From: Nostoc sp. NMS7
GTDB taxonomy: Bacteria; Cyanobacteriota; Cyanobacteriia; Cyanobacteriales; Nostocaceae
Direction of reading: 5' to 3'
NCBI RefSeq assembly: GCF_017115085.1
Contig: NZ_JABXKJ010000072.1
Coordinates: forward strand, 1-52,026
Length of the DNA stretch: 52,026 nt
Shown piece after piece: positions 14,788-22,584 of this stretch (position 1 is its first letter; every line of letters starts with the position of its first letter). The notes beneath the pieces were generated by a model, which saw nothing but the letters and a program-made list of their open reading frames with translations, was not told the DNA's origin and ran no database searches. The position numbers and the translations under genes are program-made.

Positions 14788-16101
14788 ATGAGTGCCATGC
14801 TCACAGAATTTACCCTCGCCAGCTTCAAAAGCTACAGTACAAGCCGATTGCCCCTTGGGTCGCTGACAGTACTAATAGGTGCAAACGCCGCAGGTAAAAG
14901 TAATGCCCTTGAAGGTCTGCGCTTTCTGTCATGGCTGGCACAAGGACAAAAACTTTCTAGCATTCAATATGCGGTGAATAGTGCAGAGCGCGTTGTACGC
15001 GGTCGAGTAAATGACTTGTGCCATCGGGGAGAGTCAAATTTTACCATTGGTTGCCGTTTAGACTACCCAGACTGGAACCAACTCGATATAACCCTGAATG
15101 TGCGTGACGGAGAACTGCACATCAGTAGTGAGCGAATCGTTGGCTCGACAAGTCAAGTCCCGCTATATGACCTAGATCAGCCTTCTCAAGGAGTAGAGAC
15201 TGATGTTGGTGTCGCATATAACAACTTTACAAGGGGGAAGAACAAGCCACGAGTAACGTGCAGCGATCAGATGGCTATATTCGTGCAATTAGACACCCCT
15301 GCCCATTTTGATCCAAAGTACCCCATATCCCAAAAGATAATTCCTGAAACCGTCCGCGAATATCAACGAGTTTTAAAGAACATCCTGTTTCTAGATCCCG
15401 TCCCCGCCAGAATGCGCGAGTACAGCTTCAAATCTGATAAGCGATTACAAGAAGATGGTACCAATCTTTCCAGCGTCCTGTATCGCTTGTGGGAGAACCA
15501 AGCCGAAAATCAACAGGCAATTCTCAACTTTATCCAGAGTCTACCAGAACAGGCTATAGATGGGCTAGATTTCCTTTTCGGCCCACGGGATGAAGTCATG
15601 GTGCGACTAGCAGAAACCTTTGGCAATACCCGTCGCTATTGTGAGGCGGCATTGTTATCCGATGGTACTTTGCGGGTGTTAGCGATCGCGGCGGCTATGC
15701 TATCGGCACCCGTTGGTAGTTTAGTGGTAATCGAGGAAATCGACAACGGCGTTCATCCCAACCGCGCCCAGCATCTACTCGCCAGCATCCGGGATATTGC
15801 CGAGCGGCGGAAATTGCGGGTGCTGCTTTCTACCCACAACCCAGCCCTAATGGATGCCTTACCCGATGCGGCTCTCGGTGATGTAGTGTTTTGTTTCCGA
15901 GATCCAGAGTCAGGAGATAGCCGCCTTGTACGGCTTGGGGATATGTACGATTTCCCAAGTCTGATATCTCAGGGGCCGCTCGGTCAACTGGTAACTGCTG
16001 GGGTAGTGGATCGGTTTGTCAAGTCGCCGCACACACCAGAAGATAGAAAACAGCAAGCTATGGAATGGCTGTCTCGTTTGCAGGAGTACAGCAATGAGTA
16101 G
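14788..16101 (+). CDS. ABC-type AAA ATPase (RecF/OLD-like, AAA_21), predicted defence protein
   Basis: A 437-residue ATPase with the SMC/RecF-type layout: LTEFTLASFKSY start, Walker A GANAAGKS at 31-38, an inserted helical/beta region, ABC signature LSDGTLRVLA at 290-299, Walker B SLVVIEEIDN at 311-320 and H-loop STHNPAL at 348-354. There is no C-terminal TOPRIM domain, so it is not an OLD nuclease itself. The next gene, a PIN nuclease, overlaps it by 8 bases, so the pair is translated together and probably acts as sensor ATPase plus effector nuclease. Starts at 14788 or 14797 are equally plausible. Similar stand-alone ATPases accompany type I restriction loci; the preceding hsdS scrap fits that. 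Confidence 0.85.
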   Translation: MSAMLTEFTLASFKSYSTSRLPLGSLTVLIGANAAGKSNALEGLRFLSWLAQGQKLSSIQYAVNSAERVVRGRVNDLCHRGESNFTIGCRLDYPDWNQLDITLNVRDGELHISSERIVGSTSQVPLYDLDQPSQGVETDVGVAYNNFTRGKNKPRVTCSDQMAIFVQLDTPAHFDPKYPISQKIIPETVREYQRVLKNILFLDPVPARMREYSFKSDKRLQEDGTNLSSVLYRLWENQAENQQAILNFIQSLPEQAIDGLDFLFGPRDEVMVRLAETFGNTRRYCEAALLSDGTLRVLAIAAAMLSAPVGSLVVIEEIDNGVHPNRAQHLLASIRDIAERRKLRVLLSTHNPALMDALPDAALGDVVFCFRDPESGDSRLVRLGDMYDFPSLISQGPLGQLVTAGVVDRFVKSPHTPEDRKQQAMEWLSRLQEYSNE

Positions 16102-16576
16102 TATCTGCCTAATAGATACCAGCATATTCCTCGAAATACTGAACGTTCCCAACTATAATCAGCATAGAGCATCAGTTCTCGAAGATTTTCAGACCTATGC
16201 TCAATCTGGCTGTACTTTTTTGTTGCCTATGGCGACGATACTTGAAACAGGCAACCACATTGCCCAGAACGGCGATGGCACAATGCGAAGGAAAACTGCC
16301 CTACGTTTTGTTAAAGAAGTTAAAGAGGCATTCACAGGCGTAGCTCCCTGGAGACCTACTACATTCCCAAACACGGCAGAGATATTGGAGTGGATTGACC
16401 AGTTCCCGGATCTGGCTGGCAAAAACAAAGCTCCTAATAAGCAAGAAGGAACCAGTTTCGGTGATTTTAGCATTATTCAGGAATTTCATAAGTCCTGTTA
16501 TCGCTTCCCAATGAGTGAAGTGTTTATCTGGTCACTAGACAGCGATTTAAAGAATTATCACCAAAGGGGAAAATGA
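16094..16576 (+). CDS. PIN-domain nuclease partnered with the upstream ATPase
   Basis: From ATG at 16094 the 160-residue protein opens MSSICLIDTSIFLEIL, the first strand of a PIN domain with Asp8. Further acidic residues fall where the fold requires them: Glu51 in ILETGNHI, Asp124 in SFGDFSII and Asp149/Asp151 in IWSLDSDL. PIN domains are metal-dependent RNases. The longer frame from 16016 overlaps the ATPase too much to be the start. The 8-base overlap (ATGAGTAG) with the ATPase indicates coupling. This is not a VapC with a VapB, since no small antitoxin gene precedes it; the ATPase takes that position. After it, 16577-16824 holds no recognisable gene. Confidence 0.8.
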   Translation: MSSICLIDTSIFLEILNVPNYNQHRASVLEDFQTYAQSGCTFLLPMATILETGNHIAQNGDGTMRRKTALRFVKEVKEAFTGVAPWRPTTFPNTAEILEWIDQFPDLAGKNKAPNKQEGTSFGDFSIIQEFHKSCYRFPMSEVFIWSLDSDLKNYHQRGK

Positions 16577-16824
16577 CAATACTTAGCATCAGCATCCAGA
16601 TTAGGGCGAACGCATATTGTCATTAAGAAGCCTGTGTTCTCAACAAATTCTCAAATAACCGCATTAAGCAATGCTTACTGACTTATCACTCAGTTGGCTT
16701 TTTGACCGTCACTATCTCCCTGCTTCAAAATTATTGCATTAATTAATTTTTCTATTTTCAAATTCTGAATTATGTGAATTTAGTAAAAAGAAATGTATTT
16801 TAACCAGTGCATAATGCATCACCT

Positions 16825-17682
16825 CTAGCGTTGGTGTCCTAGTCTGAGTAGGCGGTCATTTAAGGCGATTCTTCCTAATTCAGAAATAACCTCAACTGGA
16901 ACACCAACAGATGTAGCTGCTTCTTTTATTGTGACTCTGGTATTTCGCAACAGGTCTAAAACTTGCTGCATTTTAAGAACAACTGGATCGCTTTTGTTGG
17001 TGTAACCCCGATTAATAGCAATTCTCAGCCCGGTTTCAATATCATCTACTCTCGCTCTGCGATTTTTATCTATTAATAGTGTCTGCTGTCCAGCGATTGC
17101 GCTACTTTCAGAAGCCGCTCCGCGTCTTGGCGCAGTGCCGGAGGCGATGCCTTCTCTACGAGAGGCTCCGCCAACGGCAACGTCTTCTGGTGCGTCCGCT
17201 ACGCGTAGCTTGCTTCCCTGTAGGGGTACGACGAACGCATTTGCAATCTGAATACCAACATACCCAGTGTTTCTACGCACTGGAACGATATCAAAGTTGT
17301 AGAGTCGCTTTTGTCCCGTTTTGTCTACAGTTTGCACAAGTAAGTTAGTAATGGCAGTGGTGGTAGCCCCTGGAAACTTTAGCGGTTGGATTGCCCTCAG
17401 GAAGATGGTTGTAGCGCGTCCGCTTTTTAAATCTGTATCTGTGGTGTAGACTAATTGTGAAGGATCTGCTACCAAAATATAGACGATCGCCTCGTCGGTT
17501 TGAGTGAAGCTAATAGGTGTAGCACGTCCTGGAGTAATTTGAACCTGAATTCTGTTGTTTGCAGCCATATCCCGTTCAATCAAGCGATATGCAGGAGTTT
17601 GTGCTTGTGCCTGTACAACAGGTGCTGTCACACTGAGCAGTAATGTGCTAGTGCCGATGATAAGAGTAGCAAATTGTTTCAT
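16825..17682 (-). CDS. virB9: VirB9/TrbG-like conjugation outer-core protein
   Basis: A 285-residue exported protein: signal peptide (MKQFATLIIGTSTLLLSVTAPVVQAQA, cleavage near residue 28-30), then a beta-rich domain (RIQVQITPGRATPISFTQTDEAIVYILVADPSQLVY...ATTIFLRAIQPL) like the N-terminal half of VirB9/TrbG/TraK, and a helical C-terminal part. VirB9 joins VirB7 and VirB10 in the outer-membrane core of type IV secretion systems. It is the last gene of the operon and overlaps virB10 by 4 bases. Residues about 155-195 (ASRREGIASGTAPRRGAAS) are encoded by a dispersed DNA repeat, so an in-frame repeat has entered a linker. The assignment depends on context as much as on motifs. Confidence 0.7.
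   Translation of the reverse strand: MKQFATLIIGTSTLLLSVTAPVVQAQAQTPAYRLIERDMAANNRIQVQITPGRATPISFTQTDEAIVYILVADPSQLVYTTDTDLKSGRATTIFLRAIQPLKFPGATTTAITNLLVQTVDKTGQKRLYNFDIVPVRRNTGYVGIQIANAFVVPLQGSKLRVADAPEDVAVGGASRREGIASGTAPRRGAASESSAIAGQQTLLIDKNRRARVDDIETGLRIAINRGYTNKSDPVVLKMQQVLDLLRNTRVTIKEAATSVGVPVEVISELGRIALNDRLLRLGHQR
17107..17225. repeat. Dispersed cyanobacterial repeat inside the virB9-like gene
   Basis: This G+C-richer block contains CTTCTCTACGAGAGGCTCCG and GTCCGCTACGCGTAGCTTGC, including the palindrome GCTACGCGTAGC. Related words occur at about 20336-20400, 34821-34876, 36370-36397 and 38041-38170. It is a multiple of three in effect, since the protein frame is kept. Confidence 0.75.
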
Positions 17683-19307
17683 CGTTCAACTTTCAAAAAA
17701 CTATTGACGACAACCGAGACTTCTGTACCTTCAGGTAAAAACTGGATATTTGGACGTTGTAGTAATTCCTGCACTGCTTGGTCAGAGCGTCTAGACAGAC
17801 GTTCACTGACTGGACTAAAAAAGCCTTCCAACGCCGCCGCCCAAATCTGAGGATTAGAGTTACTAGTAATAGTACTTTGGTTAAAAGTGCCACTAGAAAC
17901 AACAGTGCTAGATTGAGTGCGGGGCTGATTCACTATGCTTCCCACCTTACCCAAACTACTGAGTAATCCAACTAACAAATCTTGTTGGGCAATATCTGTT
18001 CCCACATCATTCAGCTTTTTAGCAATTAACGGTTGCTGTCCTCGACCGCGAATTAACAGAGTCTCAGCCGCAATGGTTTCCTGTTTGACCGTGCCTTGGG
18101 AGTCAGGGTAAATCAGCGCGATCGCACTAGCAGATACCAAGTTATTCTTTTTACCTACTGCCACTGTTTTCGTTACTAAAACAGTACCAGCCGGGAGTGC
18201 CACCGTGCCGTCTGTGGCTGTGAGAGGTTTGGTTAATTCGATAGCAAAGCGATCGCTGGGATTATTCCCTCCCTGATCCCAAATCATCGGCATGATAATT
18301 CTACCTGGAGCAAATGTACCTAGTGCTACCTCTTTAGTTTCATTGACATTGAGATTGGTTGTAGCTACAGGGGTACGATTGAGGATACCTACCATTCCTG
18401 GAGTCAAGTTATCAGTTTTACTGTCAGTGCTTTTGGAGCCAATTAAAACTGTTTGAATACCAGGGTCTTCGGGAGTGGAAATGGATGTCCTAGCTGTTGG
18501 TTTCGAGCCTGTTGGAGTTTGAGTGTTAACAGCAACTTCTGACTGAGTTTCAGCTACTTTAGAGTTACCGATTTGCGACTGTCCCAGACTAGCTAGTTGA
18601 CTCCACTGCTGGAAAGGATCGACATTACTTTCAGGCTGTCGTATTGGTGGTGAAGCTTGATAACTGACAGGATTTCGAGAAATATACCGCACTACTGGGG
18701 GCGCAGGTTGAGAAATTCTTACAGGAGTTATTGGTGTTGTGCGTGATGTAGGAGTTGTGCGCGGTGAAAAAGTCTGAGGAGATGGCGTTGGTTTGGGTTT
18801 ATTTTGTAGGGTTGGACTTGGGGATTTAGCAGCAATAGGTTCCACTTTAAGTTGTTGCCGTTGGTCTTGAAACGCTAATCTGCTTTTAAGTTCGGCAGAT
18901 TCATCTAAAACTGGTTCGCCTTTTGGAGATGTAGTAGGAGTTTGGATTACTTGTTTAACAGGAGGTTTAGGTTGGAGAAATCCAAACCAGATCAGTGCTA
19001 CAGAGCCAATAACGATTCCCACTAAGGCAACTACTGAACCTAGTCGAACACTGGGTTTTTCTGCTAACGGTCGCTCTACTGCTCCTTCTGCATCTTGTTT
19101 CAAGCGATATTCTTCGGAAATGAGGTGATTTGTAGTAGGGTTATAACCTGCCAACAACTGCTCCTCTTCAGGGCTGATATCATCATCAGCAACCAAAGTG
19201 GCTTGGGTAGAGCGATGATTGCCGTTAGTACTGTTGAATTCCGGCGAAGAATCACCAGAGTTTTGATTTAGGTAGTCAAATTCATGGTTTTGATTTGAAT
19301 TGGTCAT
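17679..19307 (-). CDS. virB10: VirB10/TrbI-like conjugation core protein
   Basis: A 542-residue protein with the VirB10 plan: a cytoplasmic N-terminus (~90 residues, acidic), one membrane helix (VRLGSVVALVGIVIGSVALIWFGF), a long Pro/Thr/Ser-rich periplasmic linker (PTPSPQTFSPRTTPTSR), and a C-terminal beta-barrel domain with APGRIIMPMIWDQGG, LTKPLTATDGTVALPAGTVLV, SASAIALIYPD and a final EGTEVSVVVNSFL strand. The 'lpaGt' block is typical of the family. VirB10 spans both membranes and links the inner and outer parts of the channel. It overlaps virB9 by 4 bases and follows virB8 after 17 bases. Confidence 0.85.
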   Translation of the reverse strand: MTNSNQNHEFDYLNQNSGDSSPEFNSTNGNHRSTQATLVADDDISPEEEQLLAGYNPTTNHLISEEYRLKQDAEGAVERPLAEKPSVRLGSVVALVGIVIGSVALIWFGFLQPKPPVKQVIQTPTTSPKGEPVLDESAELKSRLAFQDQRQQLKVEPIAAKSPSPTLQNKPKPTPSPQTFSPRTTPTSRTTPITPVRISQPAPPVVRYISRNPVSYQASPPIRQPESNVDPFQQWSQLASLGQSQIGNSKVAETQSEVAVNTQTPTGSKPTARTSISTPEDPGIQTVLIGSKSTDSKTDNLTPGMVGILNRTPVATTNLNVNETKEVALGTFAPGRIIMPMIWDQGGNNPSDRFAIELTKPLTATDGTVALPAGTVLVTKTVAVGKKNNLVSASAIALIYPDSQGTVKQETIAAETLLIRGRGQQPLIAKKLNDVGTDIAQQDLLVGLLSSLGKVGSIVNQPRTQSSTVVSSGTFNQSTITSNSNPQIWAAALEGFFSPVSERLSRRSDQAVQELLQRPNIQFLPEGTEVSVVVNSFLKVER

Positions 19308-19324
19308 AATTCTACCTTTTTCCT

Positions 19325-20056
19325 TTAGCGTCGTTGCTGAGAATTGAACTCAACCATCTTGGTAATTTGCAGTCCAGACGATCGCACTTCATAAATTTTC
19401 TCTTCTACCAGGGGGGCATCTTTACCTAAAGGAGATCGGGGAATCTCCACTGCTTGGACGGTAAATGTGCGGTTAAAAGGAATACGCTCATCTCTACCAG
19501 TAGTGCGGTCAACTAAGATGCGGGTAGCAATCATGTCTATTTCCCATTCCCCAGGTCGTACTGCTCTCGGTTCTGACAGATAGGAAATAATAGTGGTGCT
19601 ACGCAGCTGACCTGAAAAGAAGCTAGTAGGAACTAATTCGGCAATCTTTGGTAGAGAAGCTTTGGCAAATTCCGGTTCTAGCAGCAGGGAAGCAAACCAA
19701 GTATTTGTGGGAATCCGCCCATTTTTACCAACTTGAATGCCTTGGTCTGGTTGATTAGTGCCAGTGAGTTTGTCATCCCAGTTAAATGTTAGGGTTGTCC
19801 AGTCACTAACTACTTTTTGAATTACAGCTGGATAACGCCAGTTGCGGTCTTGCTCGGAAATGTAGATTGTCTCGCCATTTACCAACTGGGCAAAGGTCGT
19901 CTTGCGATCGGCGATTTTATTGACCCTGAAAGCGGTGAATAGAGTCAACAAAAATATCAGACCGTTAAATGCAGTTAGGCAGATAAAGCAAACAGCTAGG
20001 AGGTTTTTGGCTTCTGGAAGCAATGGAGCTTGAAGTCGTTTAATTTGCAGAGTCAT
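19325..20056 (-). CDS. virB8: VirB8-like conjugation protein
   Basis: A 243-residue protein with a short cytoplasmic N-terminus, one membrane helix (NLLAVCFICLTAFNGLIFLLTLFTAF, about 18-43) and a periplasmic domain of about 190 residues with RYPAVIQKVVSDWTTLTFNW and PGEWEIDMIATRILVDR, consistent with the NTF2-like VirB8/TraE fold. VirB8 is an assembly factor of the inner-membrane platform. Size, topology and position between the VirB6-like and VirB10 genes support the call; the sequence itself is divergent. Confidence 0.65.
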   Translation of the reverse strand: MTLQIKRLQAPLLPEAKNLLAVCFICLTAFNGLIFLLTLFTAFRVNKIADRKTTFAQLVNGETIYISEQDRNWRYPAVIQKVVSDWTTLTFNWDDKLTGTNQPDQGIQVGKNGRIPTNTWFASLLLEPEFAKASLPKIAELVPTSFFSGQLRSTTIISYLSEPRAVRPGEWEIDMIATRILVDRTTGRDERIPFNRTFTVQAVEIPRSPLGKDAPLVEEKIYEVRSSGLQITKMVEFNSQQRR

Positions 20057-20149
20057 ACCAAATTGGCATAAGTAGTATTATTTGAAAATCCACCGAACAG
20101 CCTTGTGTTAAAGGTTTTTAATTCGTCTTGGAAAGTTCTGATGCCTGTC

Positions 20150-20420
20150 TTGAAAATAGGGACTAGGGACTGGGGACTAAGGATGAGGGTAGGTTAATTT
20201 TCATGCCCTCGTTGTGTAATTCATCACATGACCGTTTAGCTTGAAAATAGGGAATAGGGAATAGGGGAATAAGGATTTTCATCCATTGATTGTGGGATTT
20301 TCCCGTGATTGACTGTCTTGAAAAGTGACGCTCCTCCGTCGCTCTAAGCGTACCCCTGCGGGGAAGCAAGCTAGCATCTCGTAGAGAAGTTATGCCGCAA
20401 ACAAAGAGGCGGAAGTCGGC
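20150..20420. repeat. Repeat cluster between the virB8 and virB6-like genes
   Basis: The 428-base gap 20057-20484 has no convincing gene. It contains tandem GGGACTA/GGGACTG heptamers (about 20158-20182) and GGGAATA heptamers (about 20248-20275), both preceded by CTTGAAAATAGGGA (a direct repeat), then a dispersed repeat with CTAAGCGTACCCCTGCGGGG and CTCGTAGAGAAG (about 20336-20400). The split of the operon here is probably repeat-driven. Confidence 0.7.
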
Positions 20421-20484
20421 GCACCCTGCGGGATCTTGCTACAGACTTTCCGCAAAATCCAAAATCTAAAATTCAAAATTGGTA

Positions 20485-21612
20485 TTACCCCCTACGGAGT
20501 AGAGCAATACTGGTAGCAGTTCCAATGGCACTGCTAAAAATATCGATTAAGCCTTTGACATTGGCAGAAATGCCGTTATAGATTGCCATTCCCCCACCTC
20601 CAGCTATCAATACCGCCAAAACTGGTGCAAAGATGCTCAGGAAACATAAAAATGCTACATCAGATGCTAATTCAGCACCCGACTTCACCAGCACGACGGC
20701 TGCTAAACCTACTAAAATGTTGTAACCAAGTTGAACACCAAACAAGGAAATAAACCCTGTCAGCCATGCCCAAATAGGACGACCTTGTAATGGCAGTAAA
20801 GATAAACCAACTGCGATCGGTGCAAATAGTGCTGTTAGCAACAGAGCAGCTTCCAAAATATTTACAAAGCCCCATTGCAGGGCATACAAGATAAAGCGAA
20901 TAATGGGGATGGCAGTATCTCGAAACACACTACCTGGATCATTGGCAAACTGAACAGCAGTACCAATTTGACCAGGTAAAGTTCTATTCCAGAGAAAACT
21001 ACCAAAATCTCGTAGTGGTTGGAGTGGAGATTTAGCTTGCTCTTCAGCTTTGGTAACAATTGCCTGGGCCTGGGCTTGCTTTGAGTTCCAGCATTCAACT
21101 AACTCTGTACCGACTTTTCCTTGACATTCGCTATAGAGGTTTTCTAGCTGTTGTCTAGCGATACTGCTAATTGCCACATTGGTAATAGCATCTCGAAATG
21201 TTAATTCACCAACTTGAAGCTGAAGAACGCTTTGCACTTGGTTGTAAGCAAAGCCTCGGATAACAGTAATTGTCTTCGCCAGCATATTGCCGTTGGCCCC
21301 CAAGAAAATCATAATCACGATAGGCCAAACAAAGATTGATGCCAGTTCTGACCATGATTGCTTTTCAATGATTTCCTTGCCAGTAGTCAGCGCCACAAAT
21401 AAGATGCTGGCGGCTCCCAAGGTAATGCCCAATTTAATCAAGCCAATCCATAATGCCGAACCGAGCGGATCTAAAGTAACTAGCCAGACGGTATTCCACG
21501 ACTCAACTGTAGCGCGAGAAAGTTCTAAAGAACTGGAGATAATTTCTAAGGCATCAGATTCTCCGCCTGTTACCGGAAATGATTGAGCAATAATGTGGAT
21601 CATGAGTGTCAA
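20485..21612 (-). CDS. virB6: VirB6/TrbL-like inner-membrane conjugation protein
   Basis: A 375-residue polytopic protein. Membrane segments are evident near residues 50-75 (LGSALWIGLIKLGITLGAASILFVAL), 88-105 (ASIFVWPIVIMIFLGA), 240-265 (GFVNILEAALLLTALFAPIAVGL), 280-312 (FISLFGVQLGYNILVGLAAVVLV) and 320-345 (VAFLCFLSIFAPVLAVLIAGGGGMAIY). A soluble loop with QARYSE-like helices lies between. The Trp-rich N-terminus and five-plus helices match VirB6/TrbL proteins, which form part of the inner-membrane channel. It lies within a VirB operon, which strengthens a call based mainly on topology. Confidence 0.7.
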   Translation of the reverse strand: MTLMIHIIAQSFPVTGGESDALEIISSSLELSRATVESWNTVWLVTLDPLGSALWIGLIKLGITLGAASILFVALTTGKEIIEKQSWSELASIFVWPIVIMIFLGANGNMLAKTITVIRGFAYNQVQSVLQLQVGELTFRDAITNVAISSIARQQLENLYSECQGKVGTELVECWNSKQAQAQAIVTKAEEQAKSPLQPLRDFGSFLWNRTLPGQIGTAVQFANDPGSVFRDTAIPIIRFILYALQWGFVNILEAALLLTALFAPIAVGLSLLPLQGRPIWAWLTGFISLFGVQLGYNILVGLAAVVLVKSGAELASDVAFLCFLSIFAPVLAVLIAGGGGMAIYNGISANVKGLIDIFSSAIGTATSIALLRRG

Positions 21613-21732
21613 AAGCGTTAGCGATCGCAGCTAAAATTGACAGGACTTACGGAAATAGCTAAAAAGGTTGATTAATCAGCTTTTCGACTTTTGAATTCAC
21701 GGCGGTACTAGCTCTAAGATTCCAATTCCTAG

Positions 21733-22551
21733 CTACTGCTTGTCAGAACCAAGAGTAATGCCACCAGGCATGATCAATAAGCCTGCCTGTTGAGTGGCAG
21801 CATTACCGGCGGCAACACTCTTACGGCGATCGGCAGTATTGATGGCTGAAAGTTCCTTGGCTGTTTGAGCGGTTAAGGTGTTACTCAATGCCCTGTCAAT
21901 GCGTGCTTGCTGGGCTTCAATAAGCATCCGCTCGTTGACGCGACTGCTAAGGGCAGTCTGTTGGGATAGGTTTTGCAAAATCTGTTGAGTGACATCTAAA
22001 CTTTGGGATTCCTCACCCAAGGTGACGCTTTCTTGAGTATCTTGTTGAGTAGCTTGCTTAATTTGAGCCATCTGACTTTGGGCTGTTTGGCTCAAAGTAG
22101 CCTGATTAGCTATCTCTGTGGCAACTGTTCTAGTAGCATATTTACCAAGGTCTTCACGGATACCATAAGAGCTTTGACCATTGGTTTTGTTCTCCAAAGT
22201 TTCAGACAGCACGGCACCAGGATCGTTGTTGGCAGAACCGTTCATGATTCCTGCCAAAACTTTGTTTAAATCTGGAATTTGAATTGCACCCAAGGCAGAA
22301 TTGAGCAAATTGCCAAGAGGATTAAATAGGTCATTTTGAGCGAAATTTTTGACATCTCCCACAAAATCATTGATTTGAGATGCTGTGTCTGAGGTGAAAA
22401 TACTACTACCAGTAGTTTTGTTACTAACAGCAGCAGCTACTGGATCTCGACCGTTGTCTTGAGTGCCAGCAACGGCTGGACTGGCGATAGAACCAAGTTC
22501 AAAAATTAAAATCAGTGCTATCAATCTGATAAAGGTAAGTTTAGATTTCAT
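21733..22551 (-). CDS. VirB5/TrbJ-like secreted conjugation protein
   Basis: A 272-residue protein with a signal peptide (MKSKLTFIRLIALILIFELGSIASPAVAG, cleavage after AVA), a region with FVGDVKNFAQNDLFNPLGNLL, and a long Gln/Ala-rich helical C-terminal half (LSQTAQSQMAQIKQATQQDTQ, QQILQNLSQQTALSSRVNERML). This is the layout of VirB5/TrbJ-type minor pilus proteins. It is 33 bases downstream of the virB4 gene, a common order for that family. The end (LLIMPGGITLGSD) is not distinctive. The assignment is by architecture and neighbours. Confidence 0.6.
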   Translation of the reverse strand: MKSKLTFIRLIALILIFELGSIASPAVAGTQDNGRDPVAAAVSNKTTGSSIFTSDTASQINDFVGDVKNFAQNDLFNPLGNLLNSALGAIQIPDLNKVLAGIMNGSANNDPGAVLSETLENKTNGQSSYGIREDLGKYATRTVATEIANQATLSQTAQSQMAQIKQATQQDTQESVTLGEESQSLDVTQQILQNLSQQTALSSRVNERMLIEAQQARIDRALSNTLTAQTAKELSAINTADRRKSVAAGNAATQQAGLLIMPGGITLGSDKQ

Positions 22552-22584
22552 GATTTACCCTCCTTAATGCAGTTTCTAGATACA

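Noticed and set aside
16094..16576. VapBC toxin-antitoxin reading of the PIN gene
   Set aside because: No small antitoxin gene precedes it; the overlapping upstream partner is a 437-residue ABC ATPase.
20163..20369. 68-codon minus-strand frame between virB8 and virB6-like genes
   Set aside because: Encoded by tandem GGGACTA/GGGAATA heptamers and a dispersed repeat, with no protein-like conservation.
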